A stretch of 64,000 nt of DNA. It comes from Lumbricus rubellus (Eukaryota > Annelida > Clitellata > Crassiclitellata > Lumbricidae). The notes below the pieces were generated by a model. The model was not told the origin of the DNA. It was given only the letters and a program-made list of their open reading frames with translations, and did no database searches. Shown one piece after another: positions 50,501 to 62,500 of the stretch (position 1 is the stretch's first letter; each line of letters starts with the position of its first letter). The translations under genes were made by a program, and so were the position numbers. The stretch covers positions 24,145,686-24,209,685 of the forward strand of contig OX243814.1 of NCBI GenBank assembly GCA_945859605.1. The letters are read 5' to 3'.

Positions 50501-53500
50501 AGTGTCGCGGTATCAAATGTCGCGGGATTAACTGTCGCCGGGATTAAATGTCGCCGGGATTAACTGTCGCGGGATTAACTGACGCGGGATTAAATGTCCT
50601 CGGGATTAAGTGTCCGGTATTAACTGTCGCGGTATTAAGTGTCGCGGGATTAAATGTCGTGCTACCATAGAAGGTATTGAGACTGTGGGAGCCATTTTGT
50701 ATGACCTATAGATATGGTATTAAGTAAAGAACTGGTCTGTTCATTACCTGGCAACTCGGGAAATGGATGAGCGTTTGTGAAATTGTGCAATGGATAAGAA
50801 AATGAAGAAATATTGTGTTGAGCTTTCGTGAAATGGCTTATAAATTACCACTGAAATGAAGTACAAATTTAATTGCATTCATAGGAATAGCATAATATTG
50901 ACATCATTATCAAATTAAAATGCAACTATGTACAGCTGACTAATTATTCTATCCAGCATTCTGTGCCATTAATTGGTATATGGTGCATAATATTTCTAAG
51001 GATGATACAAACTCAGTCCTGAGTTTCACAGTGACCTCAACTTATGACCTAAAAATATAGCTGTGGCTTAGCTTGCTTGGATGTAAATACTGCTCTGCTC
51101 TGCTGGCGAGTTAATGCAGTCACATGCATAACACGCAGGCTAATGTTAATTGATCCATTATGTGTTGCTGTCCCTGCTGGTGTTTTCTGCAGTGTGTGAT
51201 AGACCTGGTTGGCTAGTAAATGTTGAGAAAGTCAAGCAGTGTAGATTTTGTATTGTCTGTAGTTGTTAATTTTGTTTGGCATCGAGTCCTTACTTAATTT
51301 TTTTAGTTATAAACTGTAGAACAGATGAGGCGCTGGTGGAATCAGGTGTAGACTAAACACTGCTAATTGGAGTTGTGTATATGGCTCTGCAGCAAGCAGT
51401 ATGGCTGGTTTATATGGTCAAAAGAATTTTGGATGTTTGAATCAGAGGATTAATGAAGAACAACTTCATTCATTTCGAGGCTTTTGTTGGAGGAGTGGGC
51501 ATTGTTGCTATATTTAGGATACAGAGTATTGATGGATTCAGGAATATCTACAGTGGAATTGATGGCTGATTTTCTGAGCAAGTGCTGCGATAAATTCGTC
51601 TGCGATAATTTCATCTGTCTTGTCCATTTGAAGCACTTTCATAACAGTTTGATCGATTGGGTTTGCAAGCAATCGGGCATTGCCAATGATGGGTTTCGTG
51701 GGAACTCTACTTAATTGAATAAAGCTAGAGAATTCAAAATGGCTGCAGATGAACTGGAATCTAAATTCAGTCATTATCTGAAAGTGACTCCAGTATTTGA
51801 ATTGAAGATGGAAACGAAATTTTTGCTCCCAGAGAATTTCTTGTTGTGGTCTCTGCCTTTATCAGCGCCTGAGGATGGATTTCAGAGGGAACAAGATATC
51901 TTGTCCTTCTCTTCTAGTTTTAATAACTGCTCTCATGATTCTGTTTCAAGACGGACTCGACAGCTGTCAAAAGAAATCTGGATAAAAGAAAATATTAATA
52001 ATGCGGGTACAACACAATTTAGCAGAACTCCAAGCAGCAGTCGTAACCAAAAAGTTCCGAGAAATACGCAGAATGCAAAGAGAAATCGAAACGTGTCTGT
52101 TAGGAATAATTCAACCAATTCTGTTAAAACACGAATTGTCTCTGGGTGCCAACCAATTAGGGCGAGCCAACCTCCTCCAGGACATACTAGGTCACGAAAA
52201 CAAAGCAAAGCGCCATCCAACAACCAAGTTAAGCCAACTACAAGAGGAAAAGATTTCATTTGTTGTGGTAATCATGTCAAGGATTCTCTAACTACTGATA
52301 ATGTGGTGCTGGTCACTGAAGGCGGCATATGCTGTGTGGCAGCTAATGTCAATGCTGCCAGTGGGGTCAATGCTGCCAGTGGGGACATTGCGTCGATGGC
52401 CAGTTGTCTAAAGGAGCACAACGTAGCAGGCGATATGTTGGTCAAGTATTCAGATTGTGCGAATACTGTTAAAGATTTTATGGATGCTAGTCAGACCATT
52501 TGTCCAAATGAAGTCTCAGATGCTGGAGCTGTCTGCTGCTGCAGCGGCTCTTCTTGGCCTTGTCCATTGGGATTTAATGCTGGCAGCTGTGGTGGTACTG
52601 TATCCGACTCTTCGGATAAACGTGGGAATAACGCCTGCACTTCTCAAAGGAATAGTAGGAATTCTGAACGTAGAAATGAGACTGCACTGTCGTCATCAGA
52701 TGCATTTGATTCGGATACGCTGCTGAACGATGTTTTCTGTGTCGATCCACGATCTTCTCTTCATTCACGAATAACTCAACTTGATTCTGCAGGACAGAAG
52801 ACTAATTTCGCTTTAGATTCTAGTGCCACTACAATGTGTAATGTTCGGGAAGAACGACGTATTAACAGATCGGAGGATATCGTTGATAGCATGCGCTGTT
52901 GTTGCTCTGATCAGAACACTGTTGTGCAACTGGTTCCTCGTCTAGTTTGGATTTCAAATCAGGATAGCTTAGGTTTGTTATATGAAGTTCCCAGTACTTG
53001 CGTTGACCACGCTGAGATTCTGGACAGTATTGAACTTAAAACAAGTGCAAAAGATGAAATTCCAGAGTCTTTCACTTGTAATTATTCCACTTCGACTTAT
53101 CCAAGAGACATTTCCAAACTCGATGATGTTGGATCTGTTGACTTTGCAAGCAGTATTTCTGCATATAGTATGGACTGTCGTGATGTGTCTCTGCTTGACA
53201 TGTCTTCTGACAGTCTCAATTCATCGTCAGTTAATAATGATTGCGTACAAACGGTTGACTGTGCCAGAATGATCTCTACATCAGAAGATATCCAGAAAGT
53301 TGATGATCTAGATGAAGTCTGTGATATTTCTTTGCCTCCTTCGTCCACATTGCAAGATTTTAGTACTGATTTGCCCAATCTCACATTACCAGAAAGATTA
53401 AATACAGCTGCAACTCCTTCACTTTCCAAAAGTACCTCGCTGCTTTCTGCGGAATGTCAAGATGGAAAGACTGGAAGGCTGCTTCAGCATACAAGTCTTC

Positions 53501-56500
53501 ATGATGTCAGGTTCCACAATTCAAGAACTGGACTTGACGCTGAAAGACAGCAGGGCTCTGATTCTGTCATGAGTGGGGATAACCAGGAATTAAAATGGGA
53601 CAATCACTTGGGCCATTCTGGTTCCATCTCTGATAGTGTTTTGTTGAGTGATTGTTACACGGTTGGCAAGCTAAGTAAACCTGCATTTTCTGACTACATT
53701 GCCGTTAACCATGACAACACAATTCCTGATCATGTTATCTCTGATGAAATGGATTTTAACCAGAACTGCATTAGCTCATTGTATCCGCATGTCTCTTCGT
53801 CTTGTGTTACAAACACTTTGGTAAAAGGACAGTGTTCGGATTCTGTTGGTATGAAAGAATCTGTTAATTTTTATGGTTTGAAAGACTTGGTGGCTACTAC
53901 TAAATTAAATACAACCACTGATCAACCTGCATTCTTCAGCACTCCTGAAAAGCCATACCACTCTCTGTCTTTGCCTGCTCTGCATGGAAATGAATGTTTG
54001 AATGTTTTATTGTGTGGCACGTCAGATAGCATACATGTTGAGCAACACTCTAGCTCTGTGAATTCGGTATTCAGCTGTAAGCAAGTGGTTCAGTCAGCAT
54101 GTGCATCAAATCCAGGTAAGTTGGAGCTTCATTTATCACACTTGTATCAGACATCTGTCTCTGCCCGTTCTATAGAAGGTAAGTTGAACACACTTACAGA
54201 TTTCGTTGTTTTGAATGAACAGACTACATACTGTGTAGCAGGCAATGAGTCTAAGCCAGAAGAGTTGTATGATGCTGACGATGCTGATACTAGTAAACTG
54301 CATTGGACAACTCCTTTGGCTGAGACATTTAGTAGTACCTGCAGTGAGGCCAAGGTTCCAGCTACAAAGCACAAGGATGTTGACCATAGATATGCGTTCT
54401 GTGTGGCTAATTCTAGTGATAGCCAGCAAGAGACTCGTAATGGAATTGAACCATGCGAAAATGACCAAGCAGATTCATTTTGTGTGATTGAGCTCAGTGA
54501 AGGTGACCATCAAGAGACTTGTATTGTATTTAAAATCGAAGACCCTGGTAAAGATTGCATTGAAGAGGACTCTAGATTCTGTGAGGGTGAACGGAAATGC
54601 TCAATTCTGGTTAAACCATTTGCAGTTGACCATGATGAAATTGTATCAGCATTTCATCTTAATGACTGCGCTGAGGAAGATAGCGAAGACAGGATTTGTA
54701 GTGACGAACAGAGAGTTATTTTAGTAACTGACACCTGCTACAGTACAGGTGATTCCAACAAAACTGTAGGAGTTGATCATAGTGTAGGTAACACAAAGGG
54801 CATTGTTCAGGAAGCAGACACTAATAACAACAATGCAGAAGCAGCCATTTCTGTTGATGCATTAGGAATGATGTATCAAGAAGTCTCCAGTGTCAATGAT
54901 GGTAAATGTGGAAGTGGAAAAGCAGCCAATGTGGCTGGTGCCAAAATGAATGACCAGATGGAGATACCTGTGGGTTTTCCCCAGGATGTGCATGACCAAG
55001 CTGTTGATATGTTGTATGGAATAGAGACTAAAATCATCGAGAAGGAATTTGCTTCATGTATAATACATGAAAATGATCCACAACTGAGCATTTTGCTGGA
55101 CGAAAAGAAACTTGAAACTGATGTTCAGAGAAAAGTTTGTATTCTTGGTAGCTGGAACGAGAATGACATTAGAGAAACTAAATCTAATGTTAAAACAGAT
55201 CTGAGTATTGTAAGTGAAAAAAATATAGCTGATTCCCATGAAGATAATCAGAGTGAAATGGTTGCATTTACATTTGCAAGTGAAAACTATCCTGCAGACA
55301 ATGACCCGTGTCAGATGCAAGCAGCGCACGTTGAACATAGAACCGATCCACTATGTGAACCGCTGAATAATTATGACGTGGCTGAAGATCGGAGTGGCAT
55401 TACATGGGATGGTAGCTGCCTTAGTACAGAATCAATATTTCAGAGTGATTTCATTGGCAAAAATGATAAGAAGAATGATTTATTATGCCCGGCTAATCTT
55501 TCTTCCTGTCTGCTGTGTGTTGAAAACCTGTATGCAACAGAATCCACTGCTCTTCCCTCTCCTCAACTAAAGTGTCTTCCTCTTCTTCCATCTCCTCCTG
55601 CTCCTTCCTGCTTTACGTTGCAGTCTACTGCTATCACAGATCCTGTGGCTGAGTCACGCAACCAAGTTATTATGTCTACTGGCATAGATTGTGAAAAAGT
55701 CAGCAAGCCAGCGTCTAGTTTGTCCGAAGAATGTTTGCAGCAGACTGGCAGGCGAAGTTTAGAGACGGCTGAAGCAGGTTTACCAATTGCAAAGCGTGGA
55801 AGTGCATTGGGTTGTAAAATAAGCACTGATAAGACAGTGAGCAGTGAGTGGTTGCTGATGCCAGACTCTGCTTCATCCGCTGGCAAGATTTCTCAAGGAG
55901 ATAGTGTTTCACAAATAGGAGCAAAACAAACAGGTGTAGATGAAAGAAGAAGTGAACCGGATATTTATGTACCTTTTCACTCTAATGATCCTATCGTAGA
56001 CGTAGAAATCAAAATAGTTGGAGCTACGGAGTCTGAAATAAACAGGTCTCAGTCTATGTTAGCAAGTGAGTCTAATGTTACTGATAGACAGTTGGAATGG
56101 TCGGACGAGCGGAATACTGTAAATAAGCAGAATTCCATGTCCAGCTGTGAGGAAAGGTCAGCTGGGATACTGCTAGACAGGGCTTCCGGTGATTATGATG
56201 ATGAAGAATGTTTAGTCAGTGGTTGTGTGGCTGAGGCCACTGCACCCGAACCCAGCACTGTGGACTTTGATAATAGGCTACTAGACACTGACTGTAATGA
56301 GTCTGAAATTATCAGTCAGGCGAATACAGGATCTACTGTAGGAGTCAGACTCAGTATTCAGGGCAGAGAAAGTGGCACTACGAGCGATGATAATTGTACT
56401 GATGATGCGGGTGCAAATTTAATGGAAGATGAGGTAGGATTTGAATGCAAATTGGTTTCTGTAATTAGAAGTAAAAGTGATCAGCTGGCTGTAGCAATAC

Positions 56501-59500
56501 CAAACTGTACAGAAAATATTTTTGTGCATTGTCCTGATCAAACTCAAAGACTGGATGGTTTAAAATGTGATGAAAAGATGGAAAATGAAGTCAACGAGAT
56601 GTGCCAGCTCTGTGATGGAATTGAACACATCTTGGGAATATCTGAAAGCTGGCAGCCTTCTGGCCAGCAGAGTCTGTGTGATAGTGAGAATCACCTTAGC
56701 AGTTTGGGAGTGTGTATCGCTGGGGATGACGTTCCAGCTGATTCTTACGAGTGTTTGATGAATAATTTTGAGGATGGTGACCTGAATGACCTTCATGGAG
56801 GCAGAGAAATGTTGGAGAGTGACGAGGAGGTAGACGACTGCCTTAACGAACCTGCGATGAACTATGTTGAGGCAATTGCCATGCCTGGAAGTACGATGTT
56901 AGACGGAGGTCAGATGCTTTATTGTGCTGGGTTTGGAATGGATTGGAGCACAGGTGGTGGACTGCCGGGACATTTTGCGACAGGATCCGGTTTGCCTGAG
57001 GAGGATCTGGAGATCGAGGACATTGCGATGAGGTTCACGACCTACTTGGAAAATAATTCTGGACATATTGAGTATTCAAACAGAGACGAGGTTACTGATG
57101 ATGATGATGATGATGGACTGATGGAAAAATCGAACAGAGCGATGTTATCTGTCGATGATGATTACGCTGCGTTTGATGTTGCTGACTGCAGAATTATGTT
57201 GGAGGCAATCGTCGACTCGAGTGAAAGCTCGTATGATGATGATGATGAGATGTCATTTTCACATGCGGGCCAGCAGCAGCAGCAGCAGCAGGTACATGAT
57301 GATGATTCAGAAGATGAAAAAACATCTGAACAGCTGTTTATTGTTAATGCATTAACCAATAGATTGACTTCTGCTGCACCTAACGACTCGCACAGTAGCT
57401 ATAACGAGACTGCAGGTGCATCAGATGCTTTCGACTGCTTGAGCAGAAAAGATCTTTGCAAAATACCTGTGCATGCAGGAGGCCATAGCGCTGTAGCTGA
57501 AAGGAGGACGAAGGTTGAAGGTGATGTTATTGTAACGAACGATTTAGACTCGCTGTGTTCAAACGATGTGATCATCAATAGGATTCATTCTCATTGTCTG
57601 AAACCTACTGACTCTAATCAGGTAAGTACTTTCGATAAAGTTTGTGCAAACATTGATGATTCAGAGACGTTTGACTCCAGGTTTGTATTAGATTCCTTAA
57701 AGAATGGTACGAAAGTAAATGTGTATGAATGTCATGAACAGTTTGAATGTGTACCATGTGACCTGAAACCTTTGTCTGTAGTACTGAATCCATGTGATGA
57801 TGAAGGCTTAACTGTGTCTGTAAACTGTGCTGAAACTGTAAACCCGACTGCAGGTCTGATCACTGATTTGAAATCACAAACCATTTTGCCTCACTTGATC
57901 CCATTTCAGTCCTTTTCGTCTGTTGAGGTAACTGAACGTGTGGCAGGTAGTGGAAACTGTTCTGATTCCCTTGACACTTCCTCTTATCATTTATCTTCTG
58001 CCATATTAAATGCTGCTTTACCCAGTGACCCTGCAAAGTCATTTGAAGATGAAGTTGTCAGTGGTGATGATTCTGTTGATGATGACCTTCTGACTGTTGT
58101 CCTCGCAGCTGATCGCAGTCTCCTAAGCTGCTTTGGTTTAAACGATGATGACCTAACAGAGGATAAAAAGATTCCTAGCAGTGCCTGCAATGTTCCTCAC
58201 CCAACTTTCAATTGTTCTGATTCACATGAGTGTAGGGAGGGGCATGAGTTGTGTTGTGCAGGCCATAAAAAGCATCCTGATGTCATATCACTGGTGTCCA
58301 GTCATTCCAATTGCAATCCATTGTCAACCAACCAATTGGCAGTTAAGTGTGGCAGTGTAAGCGTTAGCAATCACTCAACTGGTGGAAGGGAGCATTTGGA
58401 AATAAATTCTCAACAGGGGAACAAATGTGGGTCTGCGGGTGTTGAATACTACTTCTCGGAGGATGATAGAGCCCTGCTGGAGGCGGTTCTTGATGCAGAG
58501 CGTGGGGTGATGCAGATGTACGAAACAAGGAATGAAAGAGCTTTTCGAGTAAGTGGATTTTCAAGTGGTTATTGGTTGAAAGCGTTACATTGACAGTGTG
58601 GTTGCACACAGTTATAGTGTTACTATCACAATACACTAGCCAGTAACCATCGGTATCGATCGATCTTAGAGTAGATGTGCTGCAGGCTGTCAATGTCTGC
58701 ATTCAATCCGTTTTACAATATAAAAGGACAATCCACTGAGGCAAGGAAAAAATGTCTACTGGGGATTTTATGTCTTTCGTGGATGATTTATGAACTGTGG
58801 GTGTTGTAATAGAAAGTAAATGGTTCCTTTATTATGCTCCTCTATATAACATATATTTACTGGTTCTTCGGTACAGTGTGTTGTTAAGTTGAACTGATAT
58901 TATAGTATTGGATGCAACCAGGGTTCTGAGTCTGACTGAACTGAATAGTTATTGTGGAGCATCAGTATCTAGGTCATCTTGTAACAAAGTGGATGAGTAG
59001 GGTATATATAAAGCCCATCAGGTAGTTGGCATTTTTTCTGAGAAAGAATGAATGGCCAAAGGAGTTTTATGTATTGTGCACAGCTGCCTAACACTGACCT
59101 TTTGGCCTTTCCCAATTCCCATCAGAGGGAATGCCTCTAGATAGCTATACAAGCTGCACCTGCTGTAATTTAACTCTTTAGCAGCTGTATTGAGTTCACT
59201 GATACTATAAGAAGAAACCAGGTTTTCATTTTGTTCTTGATAGCTGTCTATCAACAGGAGTGATCTATGATTATTTTACTCCCCCTTAGAAGTCATCAAT
59301 GTGCAGAGGAGCATTGTTGCTTTAGTGGTTGAATTTAATTGAAGTGTGATAATAGGGATGGGAAAACCTATGTGTAGTATCTCATGCAAAGTCTCAGGTT
59401 CAGAATTGATGCTCAAGGATGCATGTTGTGCAGGCTGACTGTATCAGACATAGGCCAATAATAATTATTATTGATGATTGTTTACCTAGAGGACAATTGG

Positions 59501-62500
59501 TTATTTTTGAAGTTCCTTGATTGCCCCAGCATAGGCTTACACTAGGACACAGCTGCTCAAGCTGGTGTAATATATTTTAAACAGCAATTCCTGTTAATTC
59601 CAGCATATTTCAGTGTACATGTTACTGTATGAGAAAGAATTTCACACACACATACACACATGCATGCACACACACACACACACACATATATATTTATCCA
59701 TCTACTATGATTTGTATAATGCAGTTCTTCTCTTTTGAGATTATTGATTCTGTTAAGTGTATCTTCCATTCAGTTTCCTTAAGCTCAAGTCAAACTATTG
59801 ATTATTGAGATAGTGCACAATATTTAGGTTGCAGAAAAATGGTAAAAGGAAGTTGTGCGTGTCATAAAAAAAATCAGCAAATCCCTAGAGCTGCTAATGT
59901 GATTTTCTTCTTTGTTTCTTTTTCTGACGCCTGGCCATGTATGATTAGTTTGATATGGCTGAACAGCAATTGCAATTTTTATTATTTGCGGGTTTCATTT
60001 AGTGGGCAGTGCAAAATAGGTCATTCAAATGCAACATAAAGATCTATAATATTTAGTAAATGACCATACATAGCAGTCGTGCATGATAGCAATGTAGCTT
60101 AGCATCTCCTATTTCAAGTGCTAAGTCTTGCAAGAGTGTTTTAAAGGTTTGTTTTGCTCTCATGTACATGTCTGCGAACTTAACAGTTATTCTTAGTTCT
60201 TATGATATTGCTATTAAGACCTCTGACTCTGTATTTTGTTATATGCACTGATGTGTATGATGAAGACCCCAGCTTAAAAGGAAAGCTCAGGCCAAAATGA
60301 CCAGCATTCTCGATAAACAATACACCGTAAAGGATGTGTAGACTGTGACCAATGAGTGCAGCCTATGCTAAGTCATCTAATAAGCATTGCTTAGTAGAAA
60401 TTCTTGTTGCTGAGCATAGCATACAAAAGCCTTTGTTTTGTTGTCGAAATAATACGTATTAGTGTTCTAAATTTAGAACTGCATAATATGTTGAATTAAG
60501 CATGCATCTTTTCAGCTCTGTTTAAGTGGTGCTAGGTCTATATTACATCAATACTGTTTTAGAGCCTTTGCTGCACTGCATTGAGGTATTGCTTGCTGCT
60601 GTTCCACTTTTTTTTTATAAAACCAGGGAGGGATGGTTGCATTTGTGATAATTTTTATAGCAAAGAAATTATCAGGAAATTTTGATTGATGTGCATCTGA
60701 ATGTATTTGCATTTGGTTTAGTTTTGTATTTAAGTGAAAGGCAACTGAACGAAATTTGTAATTATGCATTTCTGTAATGAAGGTTGCGAATTGATATATG
60801 GTGCTTTCATTTCAGCAAAATAGCAAACCTCTGGATGGCATAAAAGAAAGTAAGACTGCTGCTTTGTTGGATAATGACTTCACCGAACCTCTGGCCTCAA
60901 CCACTCTGGCCTCAACCATTGACAACAATGAAACTGGCGTTCAGCTGGCATCTCCACCGTCACAATGTTCACAACGGACAAGTTTAGGGTAAATCAGGAT
61001 TTCTATGGATTAATTTAGCTAGCTTGTGTCCTTTATGGCTGCCGCTGTTTCATTTATATGTTTCTGCTGTTAAAGTTATGGTGAGTGCTCCAGTGTTAAT
61101 GAGGTGTTTTAAATAGATGCTAAACAAATGTTTGATTAAGGATAGATTGTGTTTTTCATGTGATCTGGCCAAAATAAGGTTTGGCCATTCAGAAATAAGT
61201 TAGCTTTATAGTGCAGTTCTGTGCTTTTTGCTGATCAGGTAAGCCAATGCTGAGAATAAAGTACAGTCTCTGAATGTATAGATGTGCACATTGTGCAGCC
61301 AGAGCAGTCAGGTTGTCTCCACTTCCTTAGAAACAAGCCCTATAAGTACCATGCACCCAGCATTTCCTGGTGGAAAGTCCAGCTGCCAAATGGTGGAACC
61401 TAATATTTAATGAAGCTACTGGAGTACTTTGCTTGTTTGAAGACTTGCTAATAACCAGATGCCTCCTCATGTAGTCTTGTTCTAGCATGATAGCATCACT
61501 AACACCATTTAGCCATGTGGATGGCCTTTGGGTCTCTTGGTGATATCATTGAACTTTATTTTTGCTGGAACATGCTTCGCATTTAAGCTCTGCTTTGAAG
61601 CTTGTCATGGATCTATTTGTTCCAGTGTCTAGTGATGATAGACAACCTCTAGAGGGTTGATGATACTTGCACTCTGCAATCCGATAAAGCATGTAGTTGT
61701 TTTGTGATGTTACAATTTTGCATGTGGCATGGCAAAGGTTAAGATGCACCTGTATACAATACATGATAGTTGTGTGCAGTACAAATGTGAGGTAACTGAA
61801 TGTGCCTATATTTTCAGTGTCATCGTGCAAACATACAAGCCTAGAAGGCATGCATTTATAAGATCTATTCATGCCTAGTAGTTACAATACACATCTTTTG
61901 CAGTGATGTTTGACATAATCGTTGTTATCTTATGTTGTTGAAATCCTGATCTTTTGTGTTTCAGGTGCAGTTCAATCACCACTGACTCAGTTGATGATAT
62001 ATTGGACCGTGAGCTGCCTAGAATTTCCAGAACACCAAGGTCCACTGAAACATCAGGTTCTCTTGAAAATTCCATCCACTCTGAGGTGTCACAAGAAGTG
62101 GTATCTGAGCAGCTGGCCATTGGAACTGATACTGCTGTGAACAATGAGGAGATGAGAACGGATGGCTTGTCAATTCTTGCTAGCATTTCGGACGACACCC
62201 ACAGCATTCTTGACAAAGAACCAACAACAGCAGAGAGTGAGATTGTGACTACTAAACCAGACGTGGACAATCTGAGCTTAATGAGTGCGACAGGAGGAGA
62301 GAGTCAGTCTGCTGCTGCTGTTGTGGTTTTAGAGGACCCGGTTGGTATGATCTGTGAAATAGAACCGTTGACTGAAAAAGCAACACATGAGATTTTGGAT
62401 GAGAAGGAGGAGGAGGAGGAGAAGGAGGCACGAAGATCACCACCTATTGTTTCAAAAGCATCGTATGCTATCGACTGGGACAACTTCGATGAAAGCTCAA

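Noticed and set aside
51484..51714. 76-residue frame just upstream of the giant exon
   Set aside because: No domain, ends in TAA one base before the giant frame opens, and no splice signal ties it to the gene.
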